In this document: piece after piece, positions 13,744-21,950 of the stretch
How the letters are laid out: every line of letters begins with the position of its first letter
Numbering within the stretch: the stretch's first letter is position 1
Assembly: GCA_965371665.1 (NCBI GenBank)
Contig: CBDUZI010000033.1
Span: forward strand, 1-27,744
From: JAUVAV01 sp965371665
Lineage (GTDB): Bacteria; Oederibacteriota; JAAXVQ01; JAUVAV01
Direction of reading: 5' to 3'
Length of the DNA stretch: 27,744 bases
The notes under the pieces: generated by a model
What the model was told of the DNA's origin: nothing
The model's database searches: none
Seen by the model: the letters and a program-made list of their open reading frames with translations, nothing else
Translations under genes and position numbers: made by a program

Positions 13744-14484
13744 CTAAATCTCGCACTCATGTTTCAGCATACGAACCGAGGCGCCGTACAGTTCTTCAAT
13801 AATCTCGGTGGTTATCTCTCCGGTATGATGACAGACCAGTCTCCGGTTCAAGCAAGCCACCCGGGTTATGTATTCCGAGACAAACCCCAGATCATGCGTC
13901 ACCAAAATAATCGTAATTTTGGCATTGAGTTCCTTGAATAAATCGAAGATTCCCCGTTCCACCCGGCTGTCCACGCTGGCCGTAGGTTCATCCAATACCA
14001 GCAGCCGGGGTTCACTCACTATAGCCCGCGCTAATAGCACCCGCTGGCGCTGACCGCCGGAAAGCTCGTCCATGCAGCGGCGGCGCAATTCCAGGATTTC
14101 CACCGCCTGCATGGCGCGCTCAGCCGCCTCCCGGTCCTCTTGCCGGCTGCGCAGACCAAGGCTGCGGGAATGCATTGTGCCCAGCAAGACCACGTCTTCC
14201 ACGCTGATCGGGAAATATTTAGCCATATGGGCATGCTGGGGAACATACCCGATTTGGGAGCACACCTCTCCGGGCTCCCGGCCAAATACTTTCAGGATGC
14301 CGCTCTGCGGTTTTTCCAAACCCAGTAAAAGCTTGAGCAGGGTGGTCTTGCCGCCCCCGTTCGGACCAACCACGGCGAGAAATTCTTTATCCTGAATTTC
14401 GAGGCTGATATCCTCCAGCACGGAAATATCGCGGTATTGAAAAGACACCTGGTTAAATTCAACGACGGGCATAGCATCACTCAT
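13744..14484 (-). CDS. znuC: Zinc/manganese ABC transporter ATPase
   Basis: This subunit hydrolyses ATP to drive metal uptake through ZnuB. All motifs are intact in 246 residues: Walker A GPNGGGKTT at 40-48, Q-loop at Gln83 (YVPQHA), signature LSGGQRQRV at 141-149, Walker B RLLVLDEPT at 160-168, and switch His197 (VTHDLG). The ATG overlaps the znuA stop codon by 4 nt. The family also contains Mn importers; the gene order A-C-B is the usual znu/adc arrangement. Confidence 0.92.
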   Translation of the reverse strand: MSDAMPVVEFNQVSFQYRDISVLEDISLEIQDKEFLAVVGPNGGGKTTLLKLLLGLEKPQSGILKVFGREPGEVCSQIGYVPQHAHMAKYFPISVEDVVLLGTMHSRSLGLRSRQEDREAAERAMQAVEILELRRRCMDELSGGQRQRVLLARAIVSEPRLLVLDEPTASVDSRVERGIFDLFKELNAKITIILVTHDLGFVSEYITRVACLNRRLVCHHTGEITTEIIEELYGASVRMLKHECEI

Positions 14485-15308
14485 GGTCTTTGACCGGCTA
14501 TCAGCCTGGCTGTCCGGCGCAAATTCGCAAAATAATCCGATGCCAGCGGATCAATTACCACCACCCGGGCCTTAACCGCCTGGGCAATGGCAGCCGCGGT
14601 TTTGTTACTGAACTGCTGCTGAACAAAAATAGTTTTAAAACCTTGGGTTTTAACCCGGTCGATTAAGCGGGCAAGAGTACGCGCTCCGGGGTCTTTGCCC
14701 TCTATTTCAATCGGTATCATTTCCAGTCCATAATCCGCGGCAAAATACCCCCAGGAGGGATGAAAAACCATAAAACTGCGTTTCTCCATGGAAGTAAAAA
14801 TGGTTTGCAGATCCTGGTCGAGATTGATCAATTCCTTCTGGAATTTTTTCAAGTTCCTGGCATAATCCCTTTGATGCCGGACATCCAGAGACACCAGCGC
14901 TCTCCGGATCGTTGCGGCCTGTATTTTAACCCGCCGGGGACTCAGCCAGATATGCGGATCCTTATCGCGCAAGGGAATGCCTTGTCTGGTATCTACTATA
15001 TGTAACCCGGGATTAAGTTTTCTGATTTTTTCCATCCACGCCTGCTCAAAAGGAACCCCGATACGAAAATATATTTTTGCCGCGGCCAGCGCCATCATCT
15101 GTTTAAGCGTCGGCTCATAGGTTGCCGGACTATGGCCCGGCCTTACCAGAACCTCAACCTTGACATGTTCGCCTCCCACCCGCTCGACAAAGAGGGCCTG
15201 CGGGGGAATGCTTACAAATATTGACAAAGGCTCTGACGCCCCCACCGGCAGGACGAAACTCCAAAATCCCATCAGAATAAAGGCCGGGATTATTTTTCTT
15301 AGATTCAT
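14481..15308 (-). CDS. znuA: Periplasmic zinc-binding protein of the ZnuABC importer
   Basis: A cluster A-I solute-binding protein of 275 residues that captures the metal in the periplasm and delivers it to ZnuB. Residues 1-24 are a signal peptide (FILMGFWSFVLPVGA). Likely ligands are His59 (RPGHSPATYEP), His119 (DPHIWLSP), His183 (VFHPSWGYFA) and Asp253 (VIDPLASDY). The His-Asp-rich flexible loop found in many ZnuA proteins is absent, so the protein is short and minimal. AAAGGA sits about twelve bases before the ATG. It is the first gene of the seven-gene unit; the promoter and a palindromic operator-like site lie 150-190 bp upstream. Zinc over manganese is inferred from the three-histidine set. 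Confidence 0.88.
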   Translation of the reverse strand: MNLRKIIPAFILMGFWSFVLPVGASEPLSIFVSIPPQALFVERVGGEHVKVEVLVRPGHSPATYEPTLKQMMALAAAKIYFRIGVPFEQAWMEKIRKLNPGLHIVDTRQGIPLRDKDPHIWLSPRRVKIQAATIRRALVSLDVRHQRDYARNLKKFQKELINLDQDLQTIFTSMEKRSFMVFHPSWGYFAADYGLEMIPIEIEGKDPGARTLARLIDRVKTQGFKTIFVQQQFSNKTAAAIAQAVKARVVVIDPLASDYFANLRRTARLIAGQRP

Positions 15309-15404
15309 TTTTTAATATATTCCTTTGCTAAGGTAATATTTTAGCCATTCCCTTTTCGGCATGTGAATAAACCCTCAAAAGCCTGGATATGTCCATCCAC
15401 GGAA

Positions 15405-15434
15405 TGTAGGGGCGTTTAATTAAACGCCCCTACA
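15405..15434. repeat. 30-nt perfect palindrome TGTAGGGGCGTTTAA / inverse
   Basis: An uninterrupted 15+15 inverted repeat in the presumed 5' leader of znuA. A related GGGCGGCC...GGCCGCCCCTACA repeat is at 23359-23384. GTAGGGGCG repeats of this type are common in many bacterial genomes. In the znuA leader it would form a strong hairpin. Confidence 0.8.
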
Positions 15435-15458
15435 ACTGCGGTTATGCTATAAAGAAAG

Positions 15459-15472
15459 TGTAACATATTACA
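15459..15472. promoter_or_regulatory. Operator-like inverted repeat TGTAACATATTACA over the -10 box
   Basis: TGTAA and TTACA arms with a 4-nt centre fully cover the -10 hexamer (15465-15470) of the predicted znuA promoter. A repressor of the Fur/Zur type would be expected for this operon, but the sequence is not a textbook Zur box, so the regulator is unknown. Confidence 0.4.
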
Positions 15473-15494
15473 ACTAAATAACTAAAGTTTTCAA
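15465..15494 (-). promoter_or_regulatory. Predicted sigma-70-type promoter for the znuA-pfkA unit
   Basis: On the minus strand: -35 TTGAAA (15489-15494), an 18-bp spacer, -10 TAATAT (15465-15470). Transcription would start near 15458 and leave a leader of about 150 nt containing the 30-nt palindrome. Confidence 0.5.
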
Positions 15495-15649
15495 CTTTTT
15501 GTTTTACTTTCCAGGACTTTCGGGATTCCGGCAGAATATTTTCAATTAACTTTTTACTCCTTAAGACCGACACTATAAACAGCACAGCACCATAAACCGG
15601 GTAGATCGTTTAAGATATTTCCCTATCCGGCATTTTCAGGAGTCTTTAC

Positions 15650-16897
15650 ATGCGCGTATTAATAGCTGATGATGATCAAATATCCTTGCGTATATTGGAA
15701 AAATCGGTTACCGGGTGGAATTATGAAGTGGTATTGGCCAAAGACGGCGAGGAAGCGTGGGATATTCTCAGCCGGCCTCCCCTGCCCAGCATAGCTCTGC
15801 TGGACTGGATAATGCCCGGACCTGACGGTCTGGAGCTCTGCCGCCGCCTGCAAAATCAAAAGGGCGCTAACTTCGTATATATCATCTTAGTAACCTCCAA
15901 TGACCGGCCCGAGGACATCTCCACCGGCCTGGACGCCGGAGCCCATGATTACATTGTAAAACCCTTTAATAAAGTAGAACTAAAAAGCCGTCTGGCGGTA
16001 GGGCAACGGGTAGTTGCCAATGAAAACTCTCTTAAACAAGCGAACGAGAAATTACGCCGATACTCTCTGGAAATGGAGAGTCTGGCACAGGAACGGGCCC
16101 AGCAACTGGTCCAGGCTGACCGCATGGTCTCCCTCGGAACCATGGCGGCCGGCATTACCCATGAAATCAACAACCCTTTAACCATTCTTCAAGGAAATAC
16201 CATTTTGCTTAAAAAATTTTGGCAAACATCGGGGATAAAAGACCTGGCCGAGTCTCTGAAACCCACAGGTGACATTACGGACGCGTCTCATCTTTATCCG
16301 AATATCAGCGAAATAATCGAGGCTCTGCAAAACGGCGTTGTACGCATCCGGAAAATTGTAGACAGTATGCGCACTTTCTCCCATGGTCAGGGCGGAAAAG
16401 TAGAACAAATCAACCTGCAAACCTGTTTGAATGATGCCATCCAGATCTGTCTGCCCAAAACTAAACATCTGGGCTGCGTGAAAACCAGTGTTGAGAAAAT
16501 CCCTTTTTCGGTAAAAGGCAATCCGGTTCAAATTACCCAGGTCCTGGTTAATCTTATTGCCAACGCGGCGGATGCGCTCGCCTCCACTCCGAAACCTGTG
16601 CTGAAAATCCTGCTTCATCCTTCCAGCCGCCAGGCGCATATTATTTTCCAGGACAACGGCCCCGGCATACCTTCTGAAAACCTTAAGCATCTTTGGAGTC
16701 CCAGTTTCACTACTAAACCAGTGGGAAAAGGAACCGGTTTAGGACTGGCTATCTGCTCCAATATCATGACCGGACACGGCGGATGTATTAAGGTGCACTC
16801 CAAATTTGGAGTTGGCACAACTTTTACGGTCCAACTGCCTGATGCGGACGAATATGATCGTATTATGGAGCAACGGGAAAAATCTCAAAAAGAGTAA
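15650..16897 (+). CDS. Receiver domain fused to a histidine kinase (REC-HisKA-HATPase)
   Basis: A soluble two-component protein of 415 residues with no membrane segment. Residues 1-120 are a receiver domain: acidic pocket Asp7-Asp8-Asp9 (IADDDQ), phospho-acceptor Asp52 (LLDWIMPG) and Lys104 (IVKPF). A short coiled linker (120-155) leads to HisKA with His171 (AAGITHEINNPL) and HATPase_c with the N box NLIANAADAL (301-310), DNGPGIP (335-341) and GKGTGLGLAI (359-368). The order is the reverse of usual hybrid kinases, so the kinase is probably controlled by phosphorylation of its own receiver from another kinase. There is no DNA-binding output domain and no cognate regulator nearby. CAGGAG lies eight bases before the ATG. 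It is divergent from znuA but functional linkage is not shown. Repeat DNA begins right after the stop. Confidence 0.9.
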   Translation: MRVLIADDDQISLRILEKSVTGWNYEVVLAKDGEEAWDILSRPPLPSIALLDWIMPGPDGLELCRRLQNQKGANFVYIILVTSNDRPEDISTGLDAGAHDYIVKPFNKVELKSRLAVGQRVVANENSLKQANEKLRRYSLEMESLAQERAQQLVQADRMVSLGTMAAGITHEINNPLTILQGNTILLKKFWQTSGIKDLAESLKPTGDITDASHLYPNISEIIEALQNGVVRIRKIVDSMRTFSHGQGGKVEQINLQTCLNDAIQICLPKTKHLGCVKTSVEKIPFSVKGNPVQITQVLVNLIANAADALASTPKPVLKILLHPSSRQAHIIFQDNGPGIPSENLKHLWSPSFTTKPVGKGTGLGLAICSNIMTGHGGCIKVHSKFGVGTTFTVQLPDADEYDRIMEQREKSQKE

Positions 16898-16900
16898 TGC

Positions 16901-17172
16901 CCGGTAACCTGTCAGTCATAGTACTAATGTAGTGTCTCTTAAATGATGGAGCATGTCGCAATGGCGATTTGCAAGATTCCCCCTTCGGAGAAGGGGGTAG
17001 GGGGATTTGCTTGAACGAGCAAAAGGTTGTTTTACAAGGCAATCCTTCTGCTAGGGCAACCAAATCCCTCTGTCTCCCTTTTCCAAAGGGAGAGAAAACA
17101 CGACTGTGACACAGCTGATATAAAGTACAAACAGCATGAGACACTACACTACCATAACTGATAGGTTACCAG
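16901..17172. mobile_element. 272-bp MITE-like element with ~37-bp imperfect terminal inverted repeats
   Basis: The left end (16901-16938) and right end (17138-17172, inverted) share GGTAACCT.TCAGT, then GTA, then TGTAGTGTCTC, with four or five mismatches and a 3-nt gap. The inside is occupied by the two halves of a CCCCCTT/AAGGGGG compound repeat (16974-17011 and 17060-17096). It has no coding capacity. It fills the space between the converging kinase gene and the PorV-OmpA gene, starting 3 nt past the kinase stop. Confidence 0.65.
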
Positions 17173-17185
17173 GCCGCAGCAGATA

Positions 17186-19405
17186 TCAGCGGGGCAGGGT
17201 AAGGGTAATCTCTACTCTCCGATTCTTGGCCCGGGAATGGTAACTCCCCCCGCGCTTTAGAAGCCGCCGCTTGCCATAACCTTCCATCCGGATAAGCGAT
17301 GATTGTAATCCTTCTTCCTCTACTAAATAGCGCATGACCATCTTCGCCCTTTTTAAAGAGAGCTCCAGGTTATATTCCCGGGAGCCGATTCTATCGGTAT
17401 GTCCTTCAATAAATACCTCCACTTTTTCCGGCGGATACATTTTTACCAGATCCGCGGTTTTCCGCAGTTTTTCGAACATAGCCGATTTTAGTTCCGCTTT
17501 ATCAAAATCAAACAATATCTGCTCTATCTTCAATTTTATCGCCTCCGGCGTTTCCGACAAAATCCTCACATCCGTAACCGGTAAAACCGAGGCCTGCTGC
17601 CATACATTGCCCAAGGGGTCCTGCAGCCGGAGGACGTAATTATACTTACGGTTGGTAGGCACTAAACACCCTTTCTCATCGCGGGAATCCCAAATCAAGT
17701 TCTGGGATAGCCGGCCGGACCCATCAAATGTTCGAATGACTTCCCCGCTCCCGGCATCCATGATATTCAAGGCCCAACCTTGAATTTTAACTTTGGCCGG
17801 CAGTGTAAATTTAAAGGGAATCTTTTCTCCCAGGGGCAAACCCGAATCCGTTCGGGACTTGGTTCCCGTGTCTACCACCACCAGAGGAGCAACGCTTTGA
17901 ACCTCGTTTCCCTGTTTATCCTTGACATTCAGGACAAAATGGAATCCCTCCTTGACCGCAACCCGATATTGCTGCTCATTCCTGCCATCCCAAGCCAGGT
18001 CTTTCGGAATATTTCCCACGCCCGCATAATTTCTAAGCGTGCGGCCGTCATTACTGACAATCGTAAGCGACCACTCTCTTACCTGCTCAAAAGACTTGGG
18101 AATAAAGCTTACTTTACCTGCAAAAATATCCCGCGGCAGCGCTTTCAAACGGGGAAGTTTGGTAATGGAAACCGGCAGGATTTCCCCGCGTGACCGGACC
18201 GTGTATCCCAGGCGGTCTGTAATCCGGTAATGGTAAAAGTAGTAATCTTCCAGCTCCGCCCGGACACCCTGATCATTGTGCCCGTCCCAAACAATGGTCA
18301 AAGGTAGTTTATTCTGCCCCGCGAAACGCCGGACATGCCGGCTGGCACGATCTGTAATAACCAGTTCCCATTGACTTATTCCGGCCGCAGCCTGTACGGA
18401 AGAAACAAAGCGCACCTCGCGCCCCGCCTCTCCGTCCGGATAAACAAACTGTTTGGTAAGTATTCTCACTCTCAGCGCCGGACGGGCCAGGCGGCGCTGG
18501 CTTCCAAAATCATAACTGGCGGAAAAACGGTGGGCCAGGCCCATATTTCCCATCGGCGAGAGCGCATAATCAACATGTATTTTCTGCCAACGCAGACCGG
18601 TCCCCAGGTTAAGCCAGTCTCCGGCATCGGCGCTCCTGATCCCGGCCCGGAGCGCCAGTAAATTCCATAACCAGCCCTCTGCTCCCATGGCCCATGACCA
18701 ATCTCCCCGCAGAGGCACTTCCATCTCAGCTCCCAGGGAAATCCGATGGGGATCATCCGGCCATAATCGGCAGGCCATGCCGATTCCAAAATTCAAAGGC
18801 AGGGAATCCCGTGATTCCTGGAAAGCCGCTAAAAACCCGGCATTGTCCAATGTCGCGGCCAGGAGCAGCTGATCATTAAATAGAAAATACTTTGCCCCCA
18901 TATCCAGGGCCAGACCCCAAGATCGGGATGAACTCAAATCGGACATCATGTATTTAAGGCGGCCGCCAACTGCCAAATGCTTTAAAGGTTTAAAGGCATA
19001 ACTGCCGGCTGCCAGCAGGTCCCAGGCATATTCGGCCTTAATGCCGGGATCATCCGTGCTGTTAAAAGGAGGCACATTTAAATAAGCCGCGGTAAATCCG
19101 AGAGCACCGGATTCACCCAGCGGCTGTACCCCCCATACCGCATCAAAGGTAATGTCATCCCACCAGGACATGTGGCTGATTCCGAGTTGCGGATTAAGCA
19201 AGCCTAAAATGCCGGCCGGATTATAAAAAGCAGACTCAGCATCATCACCCAGGGCGGAATAGCTCCCTGCCAGAGCGGCCGAGCGGGCGCCGGGTATTAG
19301 ATTTAAAAACTCGGCGCCGGTCGTTCCTTCCCCGCACCAGGCCGGACCAGCCTTCAGAAAAAGGCCCAATACCGCCAGTTTTAACCATCCGGGAGGTCTT
19401 ATCAT
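17186..19405 (-). CDS. PorV/UPF0164-like outer-membrane barrel fused to three FlgD-like Ig repeats and OmpA domain
   Basis: A 739-residue envelope protein. Residues 1-24 are a signal peptide. Residues 27-300 resemble the PorV/PorQ/UPF0164 barrel, starting FLNLIPGARSAALAGSYSALGDDAESAFYNPAG, the family hallmark. Three similar Ig-like units follow near 345-400, 443-500 and 540-600, each with a WELVITD/WSLTIVS/WALNIMD strand, then a WDG-type turn (VWDGHNDQG, AWDGRNEQ, IWDSRDEKG) and a Y-x-x-x-L/I-x-D strand, like FlgD_ig. Residues 625-737 are an OmpA C-terminal domain (LFDFDKAEL, IEGHTDRIG, RAKNRRVEI) that should bind peptidoglycan. It would thus tie the outer membrane to the cell wall. The start overlaps the stop of the propeller gene by 4 nt (ATGA). 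Its paralogue is 24510-27092. PorV is the cargo-handling protein of type IX secretion; whether this one does that is inference. Confidence 0.85.
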   Translation of the reverse strand: MIRPPGWLKLAVLGLFLKAGPAWCGEGTTGAEFLNLIPGARSAALAGSYSALGDDAESAFYNPAGILGLLNPQLGISHMSWWDDITFDAVWGVQPLGESGALGFTAAYLNVPPFNSTDDPGIKAEYAWDLLAAGSYAFKPLKHLAVGGRLKYMMSDLSSSRSWGLALDMGAKYFLFNDQLLLAATLDNAGFLAAFQESRDSLPLNFGIGMACRLWPDDPHRISLGAEMEVPLRGDWSWAMGAEGWLWNLLALRAGIRSADAGDWLNLGTGLRWQKIHVDYALSPMGNMGLAHRFSASYDFGSQRRLARPALRVRILTKQFVYPDGEAGREVRFVSSVQAAAGISQWELVITDRASRHVRRFAGQNKLPLTIVWDGHNDQGVRAELEDYYFYHYRITDRLGYTVRSRGEILPVSITKLPRLKALPRDIFAGKVSFIPKSFEQVREWSLTIVSNDGRTLRNYAGVGNIPKDLAWDGRNEQQYRVAVKEGFHFVLNVKDKQGNEVQSVAPLVVVDTGTKSRTDSGLPLGEKIPFKFTLPAKVKIQGWALNIMDAGSGEVIRTFDGSGRLSQNLIWDSRDEKGCLVPTNRKYNYVLRLQDPLGNVWQQASVLPVTDVRILSETPEAIKLKIEQILFDFDKAELKSAMFEKLRKTADLVKMYPPEKVEVFIEGHTDRIGSREYNLELSLKRAKMVMRYLVEEEGLQSSLIRMEGYGKRRLLKRGGSYHSRAKNRRVEITLTLPR

Positions 19406-21612
19406 TTGACCACTAATACCTTTCGGATTTCACGCCTGCCATGGCTTTCCAGCACGACAAAATAAACTCCCGAAGCCACATCCTGCCCTTCCTGGTTGCG
19501 GCCCTCCCATTCCAGCCGGAAATATTCGCCGATAAAAGCTCTGGGCCGTACCTGCCAGACCTGCCTCCCGGCCAGAGTAAAGATTGTTATCTTGAACTCC
19601 TCTGCTTTTAAAACCCCCACCTTGATTCCCAGGCTCTCCCTGCCCGGCGTAAAACGGTTTTTATCCAGATAGAAAATCGCGCAGGGAGTAAAAGTAGGCG
19701 TGGGCGGCAGCGTAGGGCTGATAGTCGGAGTCGGGGTAATGGTGGGACTAATGGTGCAAGTGGGAGTTATACTATATGTCGGAGAAATGGTATAGGTCTG
19801 AGTAAAAGTTGGTGTTTCGCTGATGGTGCCGGTAACTGTAAGCGTAGGAGTTGAAGTATGGGTTAAAGTACGGCTCGGAGTAGGAGTAGGTGTTGGGGAC
19901 GACGTAAACGTCGGGACGCCACTTGGGATAATAGTAAACGTAGGCGTATGTATCGGTGTATGGCTGGGCGTAGGAGTAGAGGTATAATCAGGCGTAGGTG
20001 TCCACGTATATGTAGGAGTAGGGCTGGGCGTAAGAGGCGGCGTGGGCGTCGACGTATATGTTGCGGTTGAGCTCGGCGTAACGGTCGGCGTGGGCGTCGA
20101 CGTATATGTTGCGGTTGAGCTCGGCGTAACGGTCGGCGTACCATCCGCCTCTAATCTGATAACCTTCTCTTCGCAGCGCATCAGTCCTGAAACATTTGAT
20201 GCGCCCGTGCTTTCGCAGAACCAGATCTTGATGGTTTTTTCCTCATAACCGCTCGAAAGAAGTGCCTGAACTGTCAAGGTATTGGCACGATTTATCTGAT
20301 CATTGCTCCAGCGGCCGGCATCCGCGGAAATCCATTCATCAAAAGCCTGATTGGCAGGAGTAGAGGTCACGGGAAAATAAAATTCAACCAGATCAGAGGC
20401 GCTATCCACGCGCACAAACCGGGCATTGGGAATGCGCCATTTCAAGTCTACTAGATTACTGGTGGTGCTGGTCTCCCCGTTATTAATCCAGAAAGAGGTC
20501 ATGGGAGGATCGTCTAGTTCGTAATAAGCACTGTTACTGGTAGATGCCGTATAAAGCCGCTGACGCTGAGCGTCCAAAGCTATGGACATGACCGCGTTCC
20601 CGCTGGCTACATTATCCACACTACCCATAGGATCACCGTCCGGATCCATGTCAACCCATCTCAGGTCATTGGTACCAGCGCCATCAACCCCTAAATACAT
20701 GCGGCTCCGGGCGGCGTCGAGATTCAAGCACAATATATTTGCCCCGGTATCGAAACTGAATACCGGCATCTGGGGTTCTCCATTGGCATCTAAATCGAAA
20801 AAATATATATTCCGATCGGAATCCAGGCCCGCGTACAGACGCCGGCGCACGCTATCCAGGGCCAAGGTCAAAACTGAAGAGCTTCCGCTGGTATTAAAGG
20901 GACCGTGCCAACCGCCGTTTATCAAATCGCCGGAACTGTTGTCAATATCCCAGGTTCTTATTTGACCATCCCCGCAACCCATATAAAGTTTATTGGCCGC
21001 GGCATCCAGAGCCAAAGAACTCACCTTTTGGCTATCTATTTCCTTTGTATCCACAGAGAAATAATCTCCATCGCTATCCAGGCGAATTACGCCTATTCCG
21101 TATGCTGTGTCGTTAATCCCTATATAAATGCATTGGCGTTGGGAGTCCAAAGCCATGGCCAGAATACCGTCGTCTAACATATTATGGCCTACAGGGGCGG
21201 GGGAAGTCTCAATATCCCCCGCAGAGGTCAGAGTGCAAACATGAAATTCTTCTGAATTCAAGAATACATTATTTCCTATATAAAGGCGGTTGCGTTTAGC
21301 GTCTAAAGCCAGGCAATAAGTATCATCGCCTATACTTAATGTCTGAAAAGAAGTTGTAGTATTTCCGTTCTCATCCAAAGAAAAAACATAAATATTAGAT
21401 AAAGCGCTGTTCAAACCCACATAAAGCCGATCCCGGCTGGGATCTAAAGCAAGCACTTTCCCATCAGCTGCGGTGAGGTAATCATTATTGTATATGGGAT
21501 CAGCAAGTGCCAGGGAAGGAGGCCTGAAAAACCAGAGGCCTAATAAAAATATACAAACCAGGAAACGAAATAATCGAGGATATAATGTCTGCTCCTTCAG
21601 GGGAAAAGTCAT
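19402..21612 (-). CDS. Secreted seven-bladed beta-propeller with Thr/Pro linker and FlgD-Ig/type-A-like C-terminal domain
   Basis: A 736-residue exported protein. The N-terminus carries a signal peptide (LFRFLVCIFLLGLWFF to about residue 37). Seven repeats of the form ALD..R.RLY.G start near residues 54, 101, 153, 200, 250, 296 and 344, giving a seven-bladed propeller. Residues 375-485 form a beta-rich domain. Residues 491-643 are a low-complexity Thr/Pro/Ser linker, including an exact 16-residue duplication. The last ~90 residues have the fold seen in FlgD_ig and type IX type-A sorting domains: FKITIFTLAGRQVW, LEWEGRNQEGQDVASGVYFVVL, ending RKVLVVK. This suggests surface display or secretion through a C-terminal signal, probably with PorV-like partners such as the gene that overlaps it downstream. 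The ligand is unknown. The ribosome site (AGGA) is weak. Confidence 0.82.
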   Translation of the reverse strand: MTFPLKEQTLYPRLFRFLVCIFLLGLWFFRPPSLALADPIYNNDYLTAADGKVLALDPSRDRLYVGLNSALSNIYVFSLDENGNTTTSFQTLSIGDDTYCLALDAKRNRLYIGNNVFLNSEEFHVCTLTSAGDIETSPAPVGHNMLDDGILAMALDSQRQCIYIGINDTAYGIGVIRLDSDGDYFSVDTKEIDSQKVSSLALDAAANKLYMGCGDGQIRTWDIDNSSGDLINGGWHGPFNTSGSSSVLTLALDSVRRRLYAGLDSDRNIYFFDLDANGEPQMPVFSFDTGANILCLNLDAARSRMYLGVDGAGTNDLRWVDMDPDGDPMGSVDNVASGNAVMSIALDAQRQRLYTASTSNSAYYELDDPPMTSFWINNGETSTTSNLVDLKWRIPNARFVRVDSASDLVEFYFPVTSTPANQAFDEWISADAGRWSNDQINRANTLTVQALLSSGYEEKTIKIWFCESTGASNVSGLMRCEEKVIRLEADGTPTVTPSSTATYTSTPTPTVTPSSTATYTSTPTPPLTPSPTPTYTWTPTPDYTSTPTPSHTPIHTPTFTIIPSGVPTFTSSPTPTPTPSRTLTHTSTPTLTVTGTISETPTFTQTYTISPTYSITPTCTISPTITPTPTISPTLPPTPTFTPCAIFYLDKNRFTPGRESLGIKVGVLKAEEFKITIFTLAGRQVWQVRPRAFIGEYFRLEWEGRNQEGQDVASGVYFVVLESHGRREIRKVLVVK
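20039..20134. repeat. Exact 48-bp tandem duplication in the Thr/Pro linker
   Basis: Two identical 48-nt units (20039-20086 and 20087-20134) encode a 16-residue unit TPTVTPSSTATYTSTP twice. The perfect identity, against a diverged surrounding linker, points to recent slippage or unequal crossover. The reading frame is kept. Confidence 0.92.
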
Positions 21613-21750
21613 GGTTTTATTTTATCCTGACATTGCTCCAGGGCAAAGTAAAATTACTCACTTTAAAAAATATAATTTCTTTCCATCAGGTGTATAACTC
21701 TCCCCCCAGCAGCCTTGGCAAGACAAGAACCCGATAAAGTATCTTCGTAC

Positions 21751-21933
21751 TAGGAGCCTGAGCATTTAGTCGGTTTTTTAGGTTGTCATTCCCGAATGCT
21801 CTTATCCCTGGACTAAACCATCCAGGACCGGCGGGAATCCAGAAAAGCATTATTTTATAAGCATTGAAAAATCCCTGGATTCCGGCTTAAAGCATGCCGG
21901 AATGACAAAACGTACTAATTGCTCAAGCTCCTA
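21751..21933 (+). mobile_element. TA-flanked MITE, copy 1 (183 bp)
   Basis: Ends TAGGAGCCTGAGCATTTAGT and, inverted, TAGGAGCTTGAGCAATTAGT. The inside is TGTCATTCCCGAATGC...GCATGCCGGAATGACA with an internal 22-nt hairpin at 21806-21827. It has no coding capacity. It lies between the unknown lipoprotein gene (stop at 21951) and the propeller gene. Orientation is opposite to copies 2 and 3. Confidence 0.85.
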
Positions 21934-21950
21934 GTTTGCTGTATTTTCAA

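Noticed and set aside
17186..19405. Calling this gene plain ompA
   Set aside because: Only the last ~110 residues are OmpA-like; the barrel is PorV/UPF0164-like and three Ig units lie between.
19735..20140. Short repeats that could suggest a CRISPR or regulatory array
   Set aside because: They encode the Thr/Pro linker in frame; units have no constant repeat-spacer pattern.
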